Part shown: positions 1-11,218 of the stretch, piece by piece | Position numbering within the stretch: the first letter of the stretch is position 1 | How the letters are laid out: each line of letters opens with the position of its first letter | Assembly (NCBI GenBank): GCA_963978895.1 | Contig: OZ022242.1 | Location: 19,175,477-19,239,476, forward strand | DNA: 64,000 nt | Source of the DNA: Erpobdella octoculata | Lineage: Eukaryota > Annelida > Clitellata > Hirudinida > Erpobdellidae | Direction of reading: 5' to 3' | Notes under the pieces: model-generated | What the model was told of the DNA's origin: nothing | What the model saw: the letters and a program-made list of their open reading frames with translations, nothing else | The model's database searches: none | Position numbers and translations under genes: made by a program

Positions 1-102
1 TTTATCTCTTTCCTTTCCGTTGTTATCTTTTGTCAATAAAGTCGAATCAACTATTGTCGATTAGTTCCGATTATACACTGCGTTTAAGTATTGTTTCTAA
101 CA

Positions 103-116
103 GGTTATGGGCCCAG
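103..116 (+). promoter_or_regulatory. Primer-binding site, initiator tRNA-Met internal fragment type
   Basis: GGTTATGGGCCCAG starts one base after the 5' LTR. It is complementary to the anticodon stem-loop region of initiator tRNA-Met, the half-tRNA primer known for Drosophila copia. Position and sequence are seen directly; primer use is inferred. Confidence 0.85.
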
Positions 117-253
117 AACCCAATTTTAGGAACAAGTGAATAAATCAAGTTTTTTCGGAACATTTAACGTTCGGTTCAAGATTTTATAAAGAACATTCGT
201 TGTGAGCGATAAAGGTTAACCACGCTACATCGAGTAATACAATTGTTGAACTG

Positions 254-2686
254 ATGGCGGATGCAACGTTAAGAATCGCAAAGTTGAACGGCAGTAACTA
301 CCAGACATGGAAGTTTAAAGTTGAATTGTTGCTCGTTAAAGAAGATCTCTGGGAAGTTATTTTTCAAGATCAAGATTCATCATCGGAATGGCGGAAAAAG
401 GACAGCAAAGCCAGAGCAACAATAGGTCTACTCCTGGAGGACAACCAGTTGAACCTCATCAGAAAATTGACAACAGCAAAGGAAACGTGGGAAGCATTAA
501 GAAATTACCACGAAAAGTCAACCTTATCAAATAAGGTAAGTTTGTTAAAGAGGCTTTGTGGGATCAGATTACATGAAGGTGGGGATATGGAGTCACATCT
601 TGCTAAGATGGAAGACATAATTGACCAGTTATCGTCCTTGGGGGAAACTATTGGAGAACAGTTAAATGTTGCTTTCTTTCTCAGTAGTTTGCCAGACAGC
701 TATAGCACACTGATAACAGCATTAGAAACAAGACCCGAAGCCGACTTAACTGTTGAATTGGTCAAGAACAAACTGATCGAAGAATACAAAAGAAGAAGTG
801 AAAACTCAGCAACTTACGATGGTCAGGAACAGCAAGCTCTAAAGGTAAATCATCCAGGTACAAGGTCTACGGATAAGAATGTAAAAGCCAACAGTTACGA
901 AAAGACTTCCACAGTATGTTTTTTCTGTAAGAAACCAAACCACATAAAGAAAGAATGCAGAAAATACTTAGAGTGGAAAAGAAAGAACTCAGACCATAAA
1001 GCTCAAACAATTCAACAATGTGTAGAAATAGCAAGCACTTATGACCAGTATGCTTGTTTCAAGGCTGGTGAAAGCAATTCAGGAACTACATGGTATGTTG
1101 ATTCAGGTGCAAGTTCTCATATGTGTAACAATAGAAATTTCTTTGTTAACCTTGATGAACAACAGAAGGGACAAGTTGTCCTAGCAAATGGTCAAAGGCT
1201 GACAACTTCAGGTATCGGAAGCGGCTACCTCAAATGTCAGGAAAAGGTCATAAAAATCATAGGTGTACTGTATGTACCGCAGTTGACAGGTAACTTGATT
1301 TCTGTTAGAAAATTAACTGATGGGCAGTTCAGGGTCATTTTTGAAAAGAATGTATGCAGGATTATGCGGAATAATGAACTGCTGGCGCAGGCTTCAATTC
1401 GGAACGGGCTGTATGAATTAGATTCATTGGAGCATGCATTGATGTCTAATGTTAATGATGGATGCATACATGTTTGGCACAACAGATTAGGGCATCGAGA
1501 CCCCAATGCCATAAAGTTATTGGAACAGCAACTAGATAACTTCCAGATCAAGCCATGCCAGATAAAGAAAGTCTGTGAATGCTGTATTCAAGCAAAGTTA
1601 ACGAAACAACCACTACCCAAGAAATCAGAATCCAGATCAAGTAAGCCACTAGAGTTGATTCACACAGACGTTTGTGGACCGATGCAGACAATCACACCAA
1701 GCGGAAACAGGTATTTTATGACAATGATCGATGACTTCAGCAAATACACTGTTTTGTACTTGTTAAAAAATAAGTTTGAAGTAACAGATAAAATTAAAGA
1801 ATATGTAAAGCTTGTCCAGACAAAATTCAAAAGCACACCTAAAGTGATAAGATCAGATCGTGGCGGTGAATATGTCAATGAAACATTAAAGAAATTCTTC
1901 AAGAGCGAAGGTATAACATCTCAATTTACTGTTCCGTATACACCACAGCAGAATGGAGTAGCAGAAAGGAAGAACCGCTATTTAGTTGAAATGACCAGAA
2001 GCATGTTAATCGACTCGAAGCTACCAAACAAATATTGGGGCGAAGCGATCAACACAGCAAACTATCTGCAGAACATTCTACCGACAGCAGGTGAGATGAA
2101 GACACCACATGAAAGGTGGGAAGGTGTGAAGCCCAGTGTGACCCACATAAAGCAATTCGGATGTCAAGCCTACTCAGTTGTTGCAGCCGAGAAAAGACAG
2201 AAGCTTGATAAAAAGTCAGAAAAACGAATTTTCGTTGGTTATGCAGAAGGCACAAAAGGTTATCGTTTGTTAGACACAGTGACTGAGAAAATCAGCATCA
2301 GCAGGGATGTGAAATTCATTGAAGGTGACCCACATTGGATTACAATATCAGCCGACAGTCAAGAAAGCAGTCAACAGGAACAGCCCATTGAGGTTGAGAT
2401 CGAGCTGAAGACAAATACAGATCAATCGGGAGACAGTGGTGAACAAACTGAAGATCAGATGGAATTGAGAAGGTCAACTAGAATAAAGAAACGACCAGAG
2501 AGACTAATTGAAACGGCTAGTGTTGCAAATGAAATGGTCGAACCAAAGTCATTCACAGAAGCAAACAACTGCAAAGAATCAGCCGTATGGAAACAGGCTA
2601 TGATGTGTGAAATGAGCAGCCTGAAGCAGAAACCAGTGGAAGCTGTTAAACTTAGACATTTATGTTGTGCTATTGGTTTAACTTAA
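254..2686 (+). CDS. copia Gag-protease-integrase polyprotein, RT/RNase H deleted (810 aa)
   Basis: One open frame of 810 codons. The N-terminal 215 residues are Gag-like. A CX2CX4HX4C zinc knuckle lies at residues 222-235, the aspartic protease motif D-S-G at 283-285, and a GAG-pre-integrase HNRLGH near 409. The integrase catalytic triad is D472, D535 and E571 (D-35-E spacing). After integrase the frame reaches only the first residues of the usual pre-RT region (W-x3-AM-x2-E, about residue 782), then jumps to a short unrelated tail and stops. No RT (YVDD) or RNase H region is present before the 3' LTR. The ORF is otherwise intact, so it could supply Gag and integrase but cannot reverse transcribe itself; any mobility would need RT in trans. 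Confidence 0.93.
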   Translation: MADATLRIAKLNGSNYQTWKFKVELLLVKEDLWEVIFQDQDSSSEWRKKDSKARATIGLLLEDNQLNLIRKLTTAKETWEALRNYHEKSTLSNKVSLLKRLCGIRLHEGGDMESHLAKMEDIIDQLSSLGETIGEQLNVAFFLSSLPDSYSTLITALETRPEADLTVELVKNKLIEEYKRRSENSATYDGQEQQALKVNHPGTRSTDKNVKANSYEKTSTVCFFCKKPNHIKKECRKYLEWKRKNSDHKAQTIQQCVEIASTYDQYACFKAGESNSGTTWYVDSGASSHMCNNRNFFVNLDEQQKGQVVLANGQRLTTSGIGSGYLKCQEKVIKIIGVLYVPQLTGNLISVRKLTDGQFRVIFEKNVCRIMRNNELLAQASIRNGLYELDSLEHALMSNVNDGCIHVWHNRLGHRDPNAIKLLEQQLDNFQIKPCQIKKVCECCIQAKLTKQPLPKKSESRSSKPLELIHTDVCGPMQTITPSGNRYFMTMIDDFSKYTVLYLLKNKFEVTDKIKEYVKLVQTKFKSTPKVIRSDRGGEYVNETLKKFFKSEGITSQFTVPYTPQQNGVAERKNRYLVEMTRSMLIDSKLPNKYWGEAINTANYLQNILPTAGEMKTPHERWEGVKPSVTHIKQFGCQAYSVVAAEKRQKLDKKSEKRIFVGYAEGTKGYRLLDTVTEKISISRDVKFIEGDPHWITISADSQESSQQEQPIEVEIELKTNTDQSGDSGEQTEDQMELRRSTRIKKRPERLIETASVANEMVEPKSFTEANNCKESAVWKQAMMCEMSSLKQKPVEAVKLRHLCCAIGLT

Positions 2687-2725
2687 TGAGAGACAGGTTC
2701 TAAAGATTAAATCGTTGAGGGGGAG

Positions 2726-2912
2726 TGTTAAATTAATTTGGTTTTAATGAACTCTTTGTTACAACGATTTATAATTAATGCTCTATGTTCACTTCATGTT
2801 CACTTTTAGTTTTATCTCTTTCCTTTCCGTTGTTATCTTTTGTCAATAAAGTCGAATCAACTATTGTCGATTAGTTCCGATTATACACTGCGTTTAAGTA
2901 TTGTTTCTAACA
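2726..2912 (+). repeat. 3' LTR of the copia element
   Basis: It begins TGTTA directly after the purine tract and ends TAACA. The last 102 bases match the partial 5' LTR at 1-102 without a mismatch, which suggests recent insertion or gene conversion. Confidence 0.92.
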
Positions 2913-3696
2913 CAAATGTGGGGTGGAAAATAGGGTTATTTGGTTTTTAAAGTAACTGCTACTCAACAACTGTAATTGCTACAGATGTAAAAATTAATAC
3001 TTAGTATCTACTCAAAAAAAAAGATATACGTGTTTCATCATTTTTTAGGGTTATTTGGTTTTTAAAGTAGCTGCTACTCAAAAACTGTTAATGCTACAGA
3101 AGTAAAAATTAGTATTTAGTTTCTACTCCAAAAATAATGAAATACGTGTTTTAGCATTTTTTGAAAATTTGGTTTCCAGGACCTCAAATGTGGGGTGGAA
3201 ATAAGGGTTATTTGATTTCAAAATAACTACTACTCACAAACTGTAAGTGCTACAAATGTAAAAATTAGTATTTTGAAGTTTTGTGCCGGTTAAAAGTAGC
3301 TAAGTCCAGTTTATCATCGGCCGGGCCAAGCCGTTATTTTAGAGTCTTCACACGGGCCAGGCCAAACCTTAAATCAAAGTGGGACGGGCCGAGGCTTTTC
3401 ACTAAGTATATAGATATTTTAGTGATTTTAGGGTCTTCAGTTTGGCCGGGCCAAACCTGAGGTCAAGGTGGGACGGGCCGAAGTTTATCATCAAGTATAT
3501 AGAACTTTTAGGCCTGTAAAAATGGGCCGGGCCTAATTCAGACGGGCTGTGCCGGGCCAGGAGTTTGGGTTTTTAAAACGGGCTGGTCTAATTTGTCGAC
3601 GGGCCGAGCCGAGACCTAAAAAAATAATCTCTACTATGGATGCACGGTTCAAACTCTCTAATTTCATGCGAGCGAAGCCGCTACGGGCACTGCTAG
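2913..3696 (+). mobile_element. Helitron H1, copy A (3' part, interrupted by copia)
   Basis: The sequence matches the body of the other H1 copies (31265-32439, 38804-40455 and others), with GGGCCGGGCC-rich segments and the 3' end GCGAAGCCGCTACGGGCACTGCTAG followed by T. CTAG is the Helitron CTRR-type 3' end. The upstream part lies beyond the copia insertion and outside the window. Confidence 0.75.
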
Positions 3697-4621
3697 TTTT
3701 TATATATATAGATTACAACAAAAAATACCTACTGTTACTCTAAATTGCTCAAATTTGTTGTTCGTGTGCGCCCGCCTTAAGGGAAAAGAACTCGGATCCT
3801 GAATCCGCCGCTGAAATAAAATAGAAGTCGACTTTTAAACCAGCCATCATTTAAACTGGTGGCTTCTGTGAGCAATCTTCATTAAGTTAAGATCTACGAA
3901 AATTGAAGTTTTTTCTGGTATTTTGCTTTAAAAGTATGTTAAAAACATAAATTTAAAAATTATCTCAGTTATCGGTAAAGAACTCATGCTGTCTTTAAAT
4001 TCTTCTAATAGAAACAACAATTTCGCAAATTGGGATTTCCAGCATCGAAAGCTAGCATAGGTTTGCTGGCGGGTTTTTACACTTTTTTTTACCAATCGTT
4101 GATTACAAATCGATTTGTTTACAAATGATATGGCATTTGATCAACTGCCGAGTAAGTTGGCTACATTGTGGGGCTCCAGGACAATCGCCAGACGTAGACT
4201 CGGACTGGAGATCGAAGTTGAAGAATTTTTTTATACAGATGGAGGCCAAACTGGCGGTACCTTAGCTCCATCTGATAGAGCGTTTGAATTGCAAGACGGT
4301 GAAGATGTTCGTCAGAGGGCTGCCTGCATGGAAAAAAAGAGACTCTTATTGTATGATTATGTATTTTTTAAATTGATATTATTTTGGGTCTAATATCAGC
4401 TGTAAATAATATTAAAATTGCGAAAAGTTAAAAAGGTGAAACATTAAAAGTGATGCTAAGAAAAAACAAAAACCTAATAACTTAGTAATCTACAGTTCCA
4501 TTCAAAGCAAAATTTTTATCAATATTTTAGCATTCAATTCATGCATTTTAATTCTAGAGCGAATAAATAATCTCTAGGCCTAGTGCATATATGTGGAGTA
4601 GCAGGACCGATTTAGTCCATC
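3697..4621. other. Intergenic; short unassigned ORF at 4115-4393
   Basis: No gene is recognised. A 92-codon + strand ORF at 4115-4393 has mixed codon use and could be an exon or a remnant of a mobile element. I recognise no domain in it. The rest is AT-rich and featureless. Confidence 0.3.
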
Positions 4622-4630
4622 CTTAAAAGT

Positions 4631-4800
4631 GGGGAACTGTAGGTTTATTGACAATTGTGATTTTATCGACTCAACTTAGAAAGTCGATAAACTCGCAAAG
4701 AAGTCGATAAACTTGCGAAGGAGTCGATAAACTCGCGAAGGAGTCGATAATGCCGCAAAGAAGACTAGCGTCTAATTTACAAGCGAAGAACATCACGTGA
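4631..4800 (+). repeat. Left inverted end of the MULE with 20-bp tandem units
   Basis: After the outer 50 bases come about four consecutive units of the form GTCGATAAACTCGCAAAGAA (4682-4765). The inner portion with GCGTCTAATTTACAAGCGAA and a CACGTG box has its inverted partner at 8170-8215. Confidence 0.7.
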
Positions 4801-5042
4801 CTTCCTCATGGATATGCATTAACAACATTCCAAGGCTCGGCTTAACAATTTCGCAGTTTGCTGTTTACCTGCCACATCATTTTTGTTTTAACCATAGATT
4901 ATCGAGCAGAAGTTATTATTTTGTTATTTTAGTTCAAAATGTTTATGGATATGGAATCTGTTTAATATTTTTGCAGTTTTGAAATAAATTGACAGGGTGT
5001 GAACAAACATTTCAAATTTTTTTACTTACACAATTTACAGTT

Positions 5043-7316
5043 ACAGTCAGTCCATGTCCAAGTTGCTCTTCACCATCCAGCAACCTCAAGCCCATGAAAC
5101 TTGCAGGATTTGCAATAAGCAGTTTAAGAACAAAAAAGTTGTGAATCGACATAAAGAAGAACCGTTACCTGATCCAATCAAATGTACAGTTTAGTGCTCT
5201 GTGTCAGTTCGCATTTGAAAACTTGAGTCAACTCATGAATCATTTATTTGAAAACCATCAAGTGAGCACTGATGTAACTAACTTAGAATTTGATTCTGTT
5301 GAAGCTTTAAAAGCTTGGAAGGAGGAAACTGAACTTAATACTGGATCATTTTATTTGAGTAAATTATACACATAAAAATTAAACTTCTACTGTAACAAAT
5401 TATATTTGCAATAAAAGTTGCTCTTATGTTTCTAAGTCTACAGACAAAGTTTGTGAAAATAAGATTAAAGGATTTCATAGATGTGTGAAAATATGTCAAG
5501 CCCATATAACTCTTGTCAAATCAATCGAAGCTAACTGTAAATTACAAGTGTCTTTCTGTAAGACACATGTTGGACATTCTAAAGATGTTGGCCATCTGAA
5601 TTTGTAAAAATCAGCATGACAATCTCTGGCTGGTCAACTGTTGCAGGGAAGAACAAAGCATAAATTCCTCTCTAAACGTACAGACAATTTTATCCCTAAT
5701 AAAAGATTATATTACAACACAAATAAAGATCTCAAAAACATCTGTTAATCATTTAATCTGATGAGTGAATCAATAATGCTGTAAATGTTGATATATTTGT
5801 GAACAAGTTGAAGGAAAATCCAATTTTGTTTTACAAACCTCAGGGGAAAAAATCTGATGATTTTCCAGAAATTCAAAGAGATGATTTTTCATTAGGTTTC
5901 ATGAATAGAGCCCAGCAAGAACTGTTCCAAATGTATGGCAACGACATTGTAATGATTAATTCCACTTAAGGAACTAACATGTACAATATAAGATTGACAA
6001 CAGTTATGGTAGCAGACTCAAATTATGAAGGCTTCCCTGTTGCATTTTTGTTCACAATCACAGATACTGAGAATACTTTAATTCATTTTTTTCAGCAATA
6101 AAGGAACGTCTTTCATGTTTAATGATGCACCAGCCCACTGCAATGCCTGGGGCAAAGTTTTTAAAAATGCACCACAGAAGTTATTGTGCACTTGGCATGT
6201 TTTAAAAAACTTAAACCAAAACCTGAACAAAATTTCAGTTGTTGAGATACAAAAATAGGCCAAAGATCAAGTGTTGGATCTTGTGCATGAATTGGATGGA
6301 GTGACTTTTAAAAAACTGATGGGAGTCACAGTTTCAGAATTACTAAATGATGATTTAACTCGAAACTACGTCCAATATTTTGTCAATCATTATGCTCAAC
6401 GTCCCATGCAGTGAGCATATTGTCACTGCAAAGGAGTAAAAAGAAATACAAATATGGCCCTTGAAAGGTGGCATAAAGAATTAAAGCACAATCCAGATAT
6501 TGGAGGAAAATGGCAGCAATGTCTGGATGCCACTTTTCATAATGTTTTACGTTGTCTGAAAGACAAGTTTATGAATCGCCTTGTTTCATTAACACATGGA
6601 AAGATGCCAAGAAAATTAAATGATCTGAGGCGAAGGCACAAGCCACAAAGCAAGTGCATTATTGAACAATGATGGTGTGATAGTCATTGAAGAAGGCAGA
6701 TTGTGGACCGTACCATCTTCCCGCAATATCATTGGTTAAGTTGCTCTGGTTAATGAGTACTGTTGTTGCATAATTCGATGTCATGATTGCCAAGCATGCA
6801 TTCATAACTTCACTTGTCAGTGCCAGGATTACTCCATTAAATTCCAGATGTGCAAGCACGTCCATTTGGTGTGCCACTTGTTTCGAGTGAAAAAGGATCA
6901 AACCAAAAACTCTGATAGTGAAGAGAGCACTAACGAGTTACACATTGATTAATCTGTAATAGTTAATGCTTCAGAACATGAAGATATAACTCGCCAACTG
7001 CAAACAGACATGATGGAAAATGGCATTACTCGAGACCCTCTTGAAAAAAGAAAACAAGAACTTATTGATGCATTTACGACTTTAGTCAAAAGCTGTAACT
7101 CCAATGAGGGGCTTGAATCAAGCTGCTTGATGCTATTGCTAGGAATAATGCTCCATTGGGTCCAGCATTGGCAGTTGTTAAGCTTTCATACAAACCATCT
7201 ATAGTACCAGTTTCAGCAAGAGTTCCTCCAAATAAAAAAGCCCAACAACAAAACCGATTGAAACTGAAAAAAATGAAACAAAAGACAAAAGCTAATGAAT
7301 GTAATGAGCCTTGTTA
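5043..7316 (+). pseudogene. MULE transposase remnant with C2H2 and SWIM fingers
   Basis: Translation in drifting frames gives, in order: a C2H2 finger (CRICNKQF to H, 5102-5150); an unassigned segment; a transposase core fragment with AW...F and a later CTWHVLKNL (6118-6240); the motif NTNMALERWHKELK (6445-6495) characteristic of invertebrate MULE transposases; and a SWIM finger CxCx9CKH (6815-6866). Stops and frameshifts occur throughout, so it is a pseudogene. The longest open stretch is 6454-6672. It belongs to the element bounded by 4631 and 9552. Confidence 0.72.
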
Positions 7317-7339
7317 AAATAATACATTGACTGCACTAA

Positions 7340-7930
7340 ATATGTTTCTCAAATAAGTGGTTTTTTAATTTTGTCTTTCAATTTCTGTTTGCTATTATTA
7401 AAATCCTATCGTGCTTTGTATATTATGTAAATGTCTGGTAGTATTTTTTCAAATAAGTGTTTTTTAAATGCTATTTCATTATTTCCGGTTTATGTCATTA
7501 AAACCACATCATGCTTTGTAAATTTTGTAAATAATGAACAATACTGATAGTGTTTAAATATATATATTTTAAATCAAATGTTTTTTAAATGCTGTTTTAT
7601 TAATTTCTTTTTTGCCATGTTTTATTAATTTCCTTTTGCCATTGAGACCATCATGCTTTGTATATTTTTTATATTATTTTTATGTTATTTTTTGGATACT
7701 TTTTTTCAAATTAGTGTTTTTTAAATGTTTCATTATTTCCTGTTAGTGTCATTAAAACCCCATCATGCTCTGTAAATTTTTTATATAATAATGTCTGGTA
7801 GTATTTTTTTCAAATAAGTGTTTTTAAATGTTATTTCCTTATTTCCTGCTTATTTCATATTTTGTAATGAACAGAGTATTATTTTAAATAAAATGTTTTT
7901 TAAATGCTGTTTTATTAATTTCTGATATCA
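7340..7930. repeat. Degenerate tandem repeat, about 110-130 bp units
   Basis: The motifs AAATAAGTGTTTTTTAAATGC, then TTTCATTATTTCC, then a CATCATGCTTTGTA block recur four to six times in the same order. It lies inside the MULE, just after the transposase remnant. Confidence 0.5.
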
Positions 7931-8058
7931 TATTTAAAGTGTTTACGAGGAAAGAAATAAGATATTTCAATATGGTTCAACTACTAACTAACTAATCCGT
8001 CGCAAGTGTTACATTACAGTCTTTGTTTATATTACGTCTGTGCTATGACTGCATTTGA

Positions 8059-8060
<2 letters not shown>

Positions 8061-8117
<57 letters not shown>
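8061..8117. repeat. (TA)n microsatellite
   Basis: Uninterrupted TA dinucleotides between the MULE transposase side and the inner inverted repeat. Confidence 0.95.
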
Positions 8118-8120
<3 letters not shown>

Positions 8121-8239
8121 TATTCACGAGAAAATCATGTGACTTGTTGAGTCCATTCTTGCATATTAACGATGACACCACGTGATGTTCCTCGCATGTA
8201 AATTAGACGCCAGTGCAAAGAGGACGATAAACATGCCAA

Positions 8240-8350
8240 CAAGTCGCACACGGCCTGATGGATATAAGTATATTAACCTATACGACCATTTAATCAATTT
8301 AAGTTTTCTGGTTCACATAAGCAAAGCTGAGTTTTCACTCGGTGGTGTCT
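8240..8350 (+). repeat. Inner inverted repeat arm (partner 9350-9460)
   Basis: The reverse complement of 9350-9460 matches this segment over about 110 bases with indels, sharing AAGCAAAGCT, TTCACTCGGTGRTGTC and RTCGCWYACG blocks. It suggests a nested short MULE derivative sharing the right end at 9552. Confidence 0.55.
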
Positions 8351-8547
8351 CGATCTAACTCTTGAATGAAAACAGTATTTTTAATAACAGTGACCCTTGT
8401 AGAATAAATGCAACGCAACCAAAAATTGCAAGTTTTATTTTGTTGCAAAATTGTAGATAACATAATATAAAAAATATTAAATTGCACATTTAAATAAAAT
8501 AACAAAAACTGTACAGATTTTATAAGTAGTTAATATATGAACAATTT

Positions 8548-8818
8548 CAGTGTGGAGAATCTGGATATTGATTACTTTCTGTTTAAAAGCTAACCAGATT
8601 TCCCACACTTTCTCATCCTTCTCCAAGTCGAGTTTTTTTGGCTGTCTGAGCAGCTGTCCGGTTGCAAGGTAATCTTCCTCTACTGGAATAGCTTGGGCTT
8701 TATTGAAGAGAATACCAAAAATTTCCTAAAAGATTGTACCATCCTTCAAACTCTTGTTGAGAGAGCTGTGTCATCCCTCTATGTCATTGTTGGTTTTCAG
8801 TTCAACCATATACAAACT
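8548..8818 (-). pseudogene. MULE transposase C-terminal fragment
   Basis: One - frame reads through with two in-frame stops and gives TNNDIEG*HSSLNKSLKDG, the TNNxxEGWHxxLN motif common in animal MULE transposases, followed by a plausible C-terminal helical region ending near VWEIWLAFK. It lies between the inner inverted pair 8240-8350 / 9350-9460 and runs opposite to the main transposase, so it is from a second nested MULE. Confidence 0.55.
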
Positions 8819-9552
8819 CTTCTATTTCAAAATACACAACCATCCAAGTGTTTTTTATGTACTCTACAAACCTATAGAAACACAAATAAAATGTTAATAA
8901 AAAAACGTCATTTACTATATGAGAAAAAGTCTTAGTACAAACCAAGCAAGTAAACAAACACGAGATCGATTAAACTATAACATTTAACATAACAAAAGAC
9001 TATTTTTTTAATCATATCTCATTATATCCTCAAAAAATAGCCTATCAGCCAGTAAAAGTTATGACAGAAAGCAAAAAAGAATTAACACAGCTAATAGTAG
9101 ACTATGAATAATCATTTCATTAAACAATATGAATAATTATAAAGCGCCTCCCTTCACTTCCATTGTGTGCCTGTGGGTATATACAGAAACTTGCCTACGG
9201 TCATCTAGCGTGTTACTCTAGCGACAAAACTATTTTCAAAAAATAAAATTACAAACTCTTAGTTCAAACTTCAGAACTTTTGTACACATTTTATAATTGT
9301 GACACTTTATTCAAGAACTGATTTAAATGTATTTAGCATATAGTCTTATGTCAAGACATCACCGAGTGAATATATAGCTTTGCTTAAGTAAACCATATGA
9401 GTGCTACAAGGCGATGGTCATTTAGATTATTATACTTCTATCAATCCACACGTAAGCGACCCGTTGGGATTTTCATCGACTTCTTCGCAAGTTTGTCGAC
9501 TTTCCAAGTTGAGTCGATAAAGTCATGATTGTCGATAAACCCTCATAGAATC

Positions 9553-10999
9553 ATTAAAAGTATCTCCATATTAAAGCACCAGTAACATACAGAGTTGATA
9601 CGGGGATTGGAATAACCATCAGTCCTGATGTGTAAGATGAAGAAAACAGCTATATTGTTGATCAGTGGATAGTTAGAAATTTTAAAGTCAACACAGTGCA
9701 TCAGATTTTTAATTCAAGAATATATTTTTAATAAGTTCTAAATTTACAAGAGGAATAGAAGCAGTTTCCAAAAACCAAATTTTTAATGAGAATGCGAAGA
9801 TCGTCTCACGAAAAATCAGAGGGATGAGACGAGCAGATGCAAGTGTTAAGTGATTAAAAATGCGTGGCAATGATAATTCAATCTGTTTTGTTCAGGAATA
9901 AATACAACAACAGTGATTCAGCTAAGAGCAAAAGGTTACAAGTTTCTACTTTTCCAATTGTTAGTATTAGTCTTAATAGTTCAAACATTTAGATATGTTA
10001 TTATATGCTTTTATTCAATTTTATAATATTATTTATAAGTTAATAAACAGATGTTACTTTGCAACTCATTTTAGTTGAAAACCTTCTGATAATAATTATA
10101 ATAATGTGTTGAACATTTTGTGTTATATATGTGTTGATAGTTTCTACTTACAATCATTTCAGATTTCCAAAAAGTACTTCAAGAATCTCTACAGCTCAGT
10201 ATTAAGTAGGATTAACATAATAGAAAAATATCTTAAGAAAATTGAGGGTCAGTTTTTTTTAAGATTTTGTTTTGTTTGAAAATGACATTGTTATTTACTT
10301 TAGGTAGGGCCATAGCTAACATGTCAGTCCTGGGGTATAACTGTCCCATTTGACAGACAAAGTTCTAAGTCATTTTTTAAAAATAAATTATTACTTTTTA
10401 TATATATTGTATATTTTGAAAAAAAAACCTTAAGTTGGGTATTACTGCCATCCTAATGTGTTTGTTGAATTTTAAGCAAATTTGTTACAAACTAAGATGA
10501 ATAAGTCTATAAAACAGAAAAACAGTTTTCCAGATACTCGATGTGGAAATATGTGAGGATGGAAAATATCAGAAACTTTCAATAAATCGATATGGAAAGA
10601 AAACAGTTTTATTATAAATTTTTTAAATAAACTAAAAAATTACAAAAGTAATCGTTTGATATCGAAGGAACTTCAGCGCATTTTCGGCTAACGCATTAAC
10701 ATGCTTAGCCCTCCTTTATTTTATAAATAATTAAAATTTAAAAATATTTTAGTCATTTTTACAGTTAACATTTTACAATTAAAAAAGACTGATAAAACAT
10801 ATTTTTAGTTTATAATAATTGTGGGAGACTCAAAAAAGATTGAAAATAAATTATTGGTATTTAGTATTTAGACTGGTGGAAATTAAAAACTTTTATTGAA
10901 AATTTAAGCATAAGGACCTTTGACAAAACATCACTTGTTTAAAGAATTAGAAGATCAAACTCGCTTTCAAAGCTAAAAACTTTAACGAAATTGTAGAGA
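9553..10999. other. AT-rich intergenic or intronic DNA; one candidate exon at 10163-10247
   Basis: Apart from the target duplication at its left edge and one candidate exon described separately, I see nothing in this stretch. It includes a poly(A) run just before 11040. Confidence 0.4.
10163..10247 (+). CDS. Candidate upstream TMC exon (28 codons)
   Basis: An open stretch is preceded by a good acceptor (ATCATTTCAG) and followed by GTCAGT. It encodes a Lys-rich helix ending EKYLKKIE and finishes in phase 1, which matches the two-base start of the TMC exon at 17073. In TMC proteins a basic helix precedes the first membrane segment. It would skip the usual short Gly-rich linker, and a 6.8-kb intron full of transposons would be needed. 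This is a guess from phase and position only. Confidence 0.25.
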
Positions 11000-11190
11000 T
11001 GTTAATTATACCGATAATTATAAAAAAAAAAAAAAAAAAAATTATATTAATATACTTAATTGGTGTACAAAACTTTATTTTTTAAAGATATCATTTCGTT
11101 TATGATAATTATGAGACAAATAAAATTTAATAGGGCGGACAATATAGCCGAAAAAATCCCAAATGGACGCCGAGAACCCAGAAAATGTTA
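11000..11190 (+). repeat. Left terminal inverted repeat (partner 15867-16060)
   Basis: It pairs with the reverse complement of 15867-16060, with a few substitutions and a poly(A) expansion at 11022-11040. Homology runs up to GCCGARAAC...GAAAATG, just upstream of the coding remnant. Confidence 0.7.
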
Positions 11191-11218
11191 TCGGTGCATT
11201 ATTTAAATGTAGATCAAC

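Larger units (their letters stand above)
1..2912 (+). mobile_element. Ty1/copia LTR retrotransposon, internally deleted
   Basis: Bases 1-102 are the end of the 5' LTR and are identical to 2811-2912, the end of the 3' LTR. The 3' LTR (2726-2912, 187 bp) starts TGTTA and ends TAACA and is preceded by a purine tract at 2718-2725. A primer-binding site follows the 5' LTR directly. The element is only about 3 kb between LTR ends because reverse transcriptase and RNase H are missing, whereas complete copia elements are near 5 kb. The 3' flank is H1 Helitron sequence, so the element sits inside a Helitron. The 5' flank and target duplication lie outside the window. Confidence 0.93.
4631..9552 (+). 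mobile_element. Mutator-like (MULE) transposon, decayed, with long inverted ends
   Basis: The ends are inverted repeats: 4631-4700 pairs with 9470-9552 (shared core reading TTTATYGACAA then TTATCGACTCAACTT, then GTCGATAAACTYGCRAAGAA-type units). The flanks are CTTAAAAGT (4622-4630) and ATTAAAAGT (9553-9561), a 9-bp target duplication with one mismatch, as expected for MULEs. Inside are a degenerate MULE transposase on + (about 5043-7316) and a second MULE fragment on - (8548-8818). Additional inverted pairs, 4766-4800 with 8170-8215 and 8240-8350 with 9350-9460, show that a smaller related element has been combined or nested at the right side. Confidence 0.75.
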
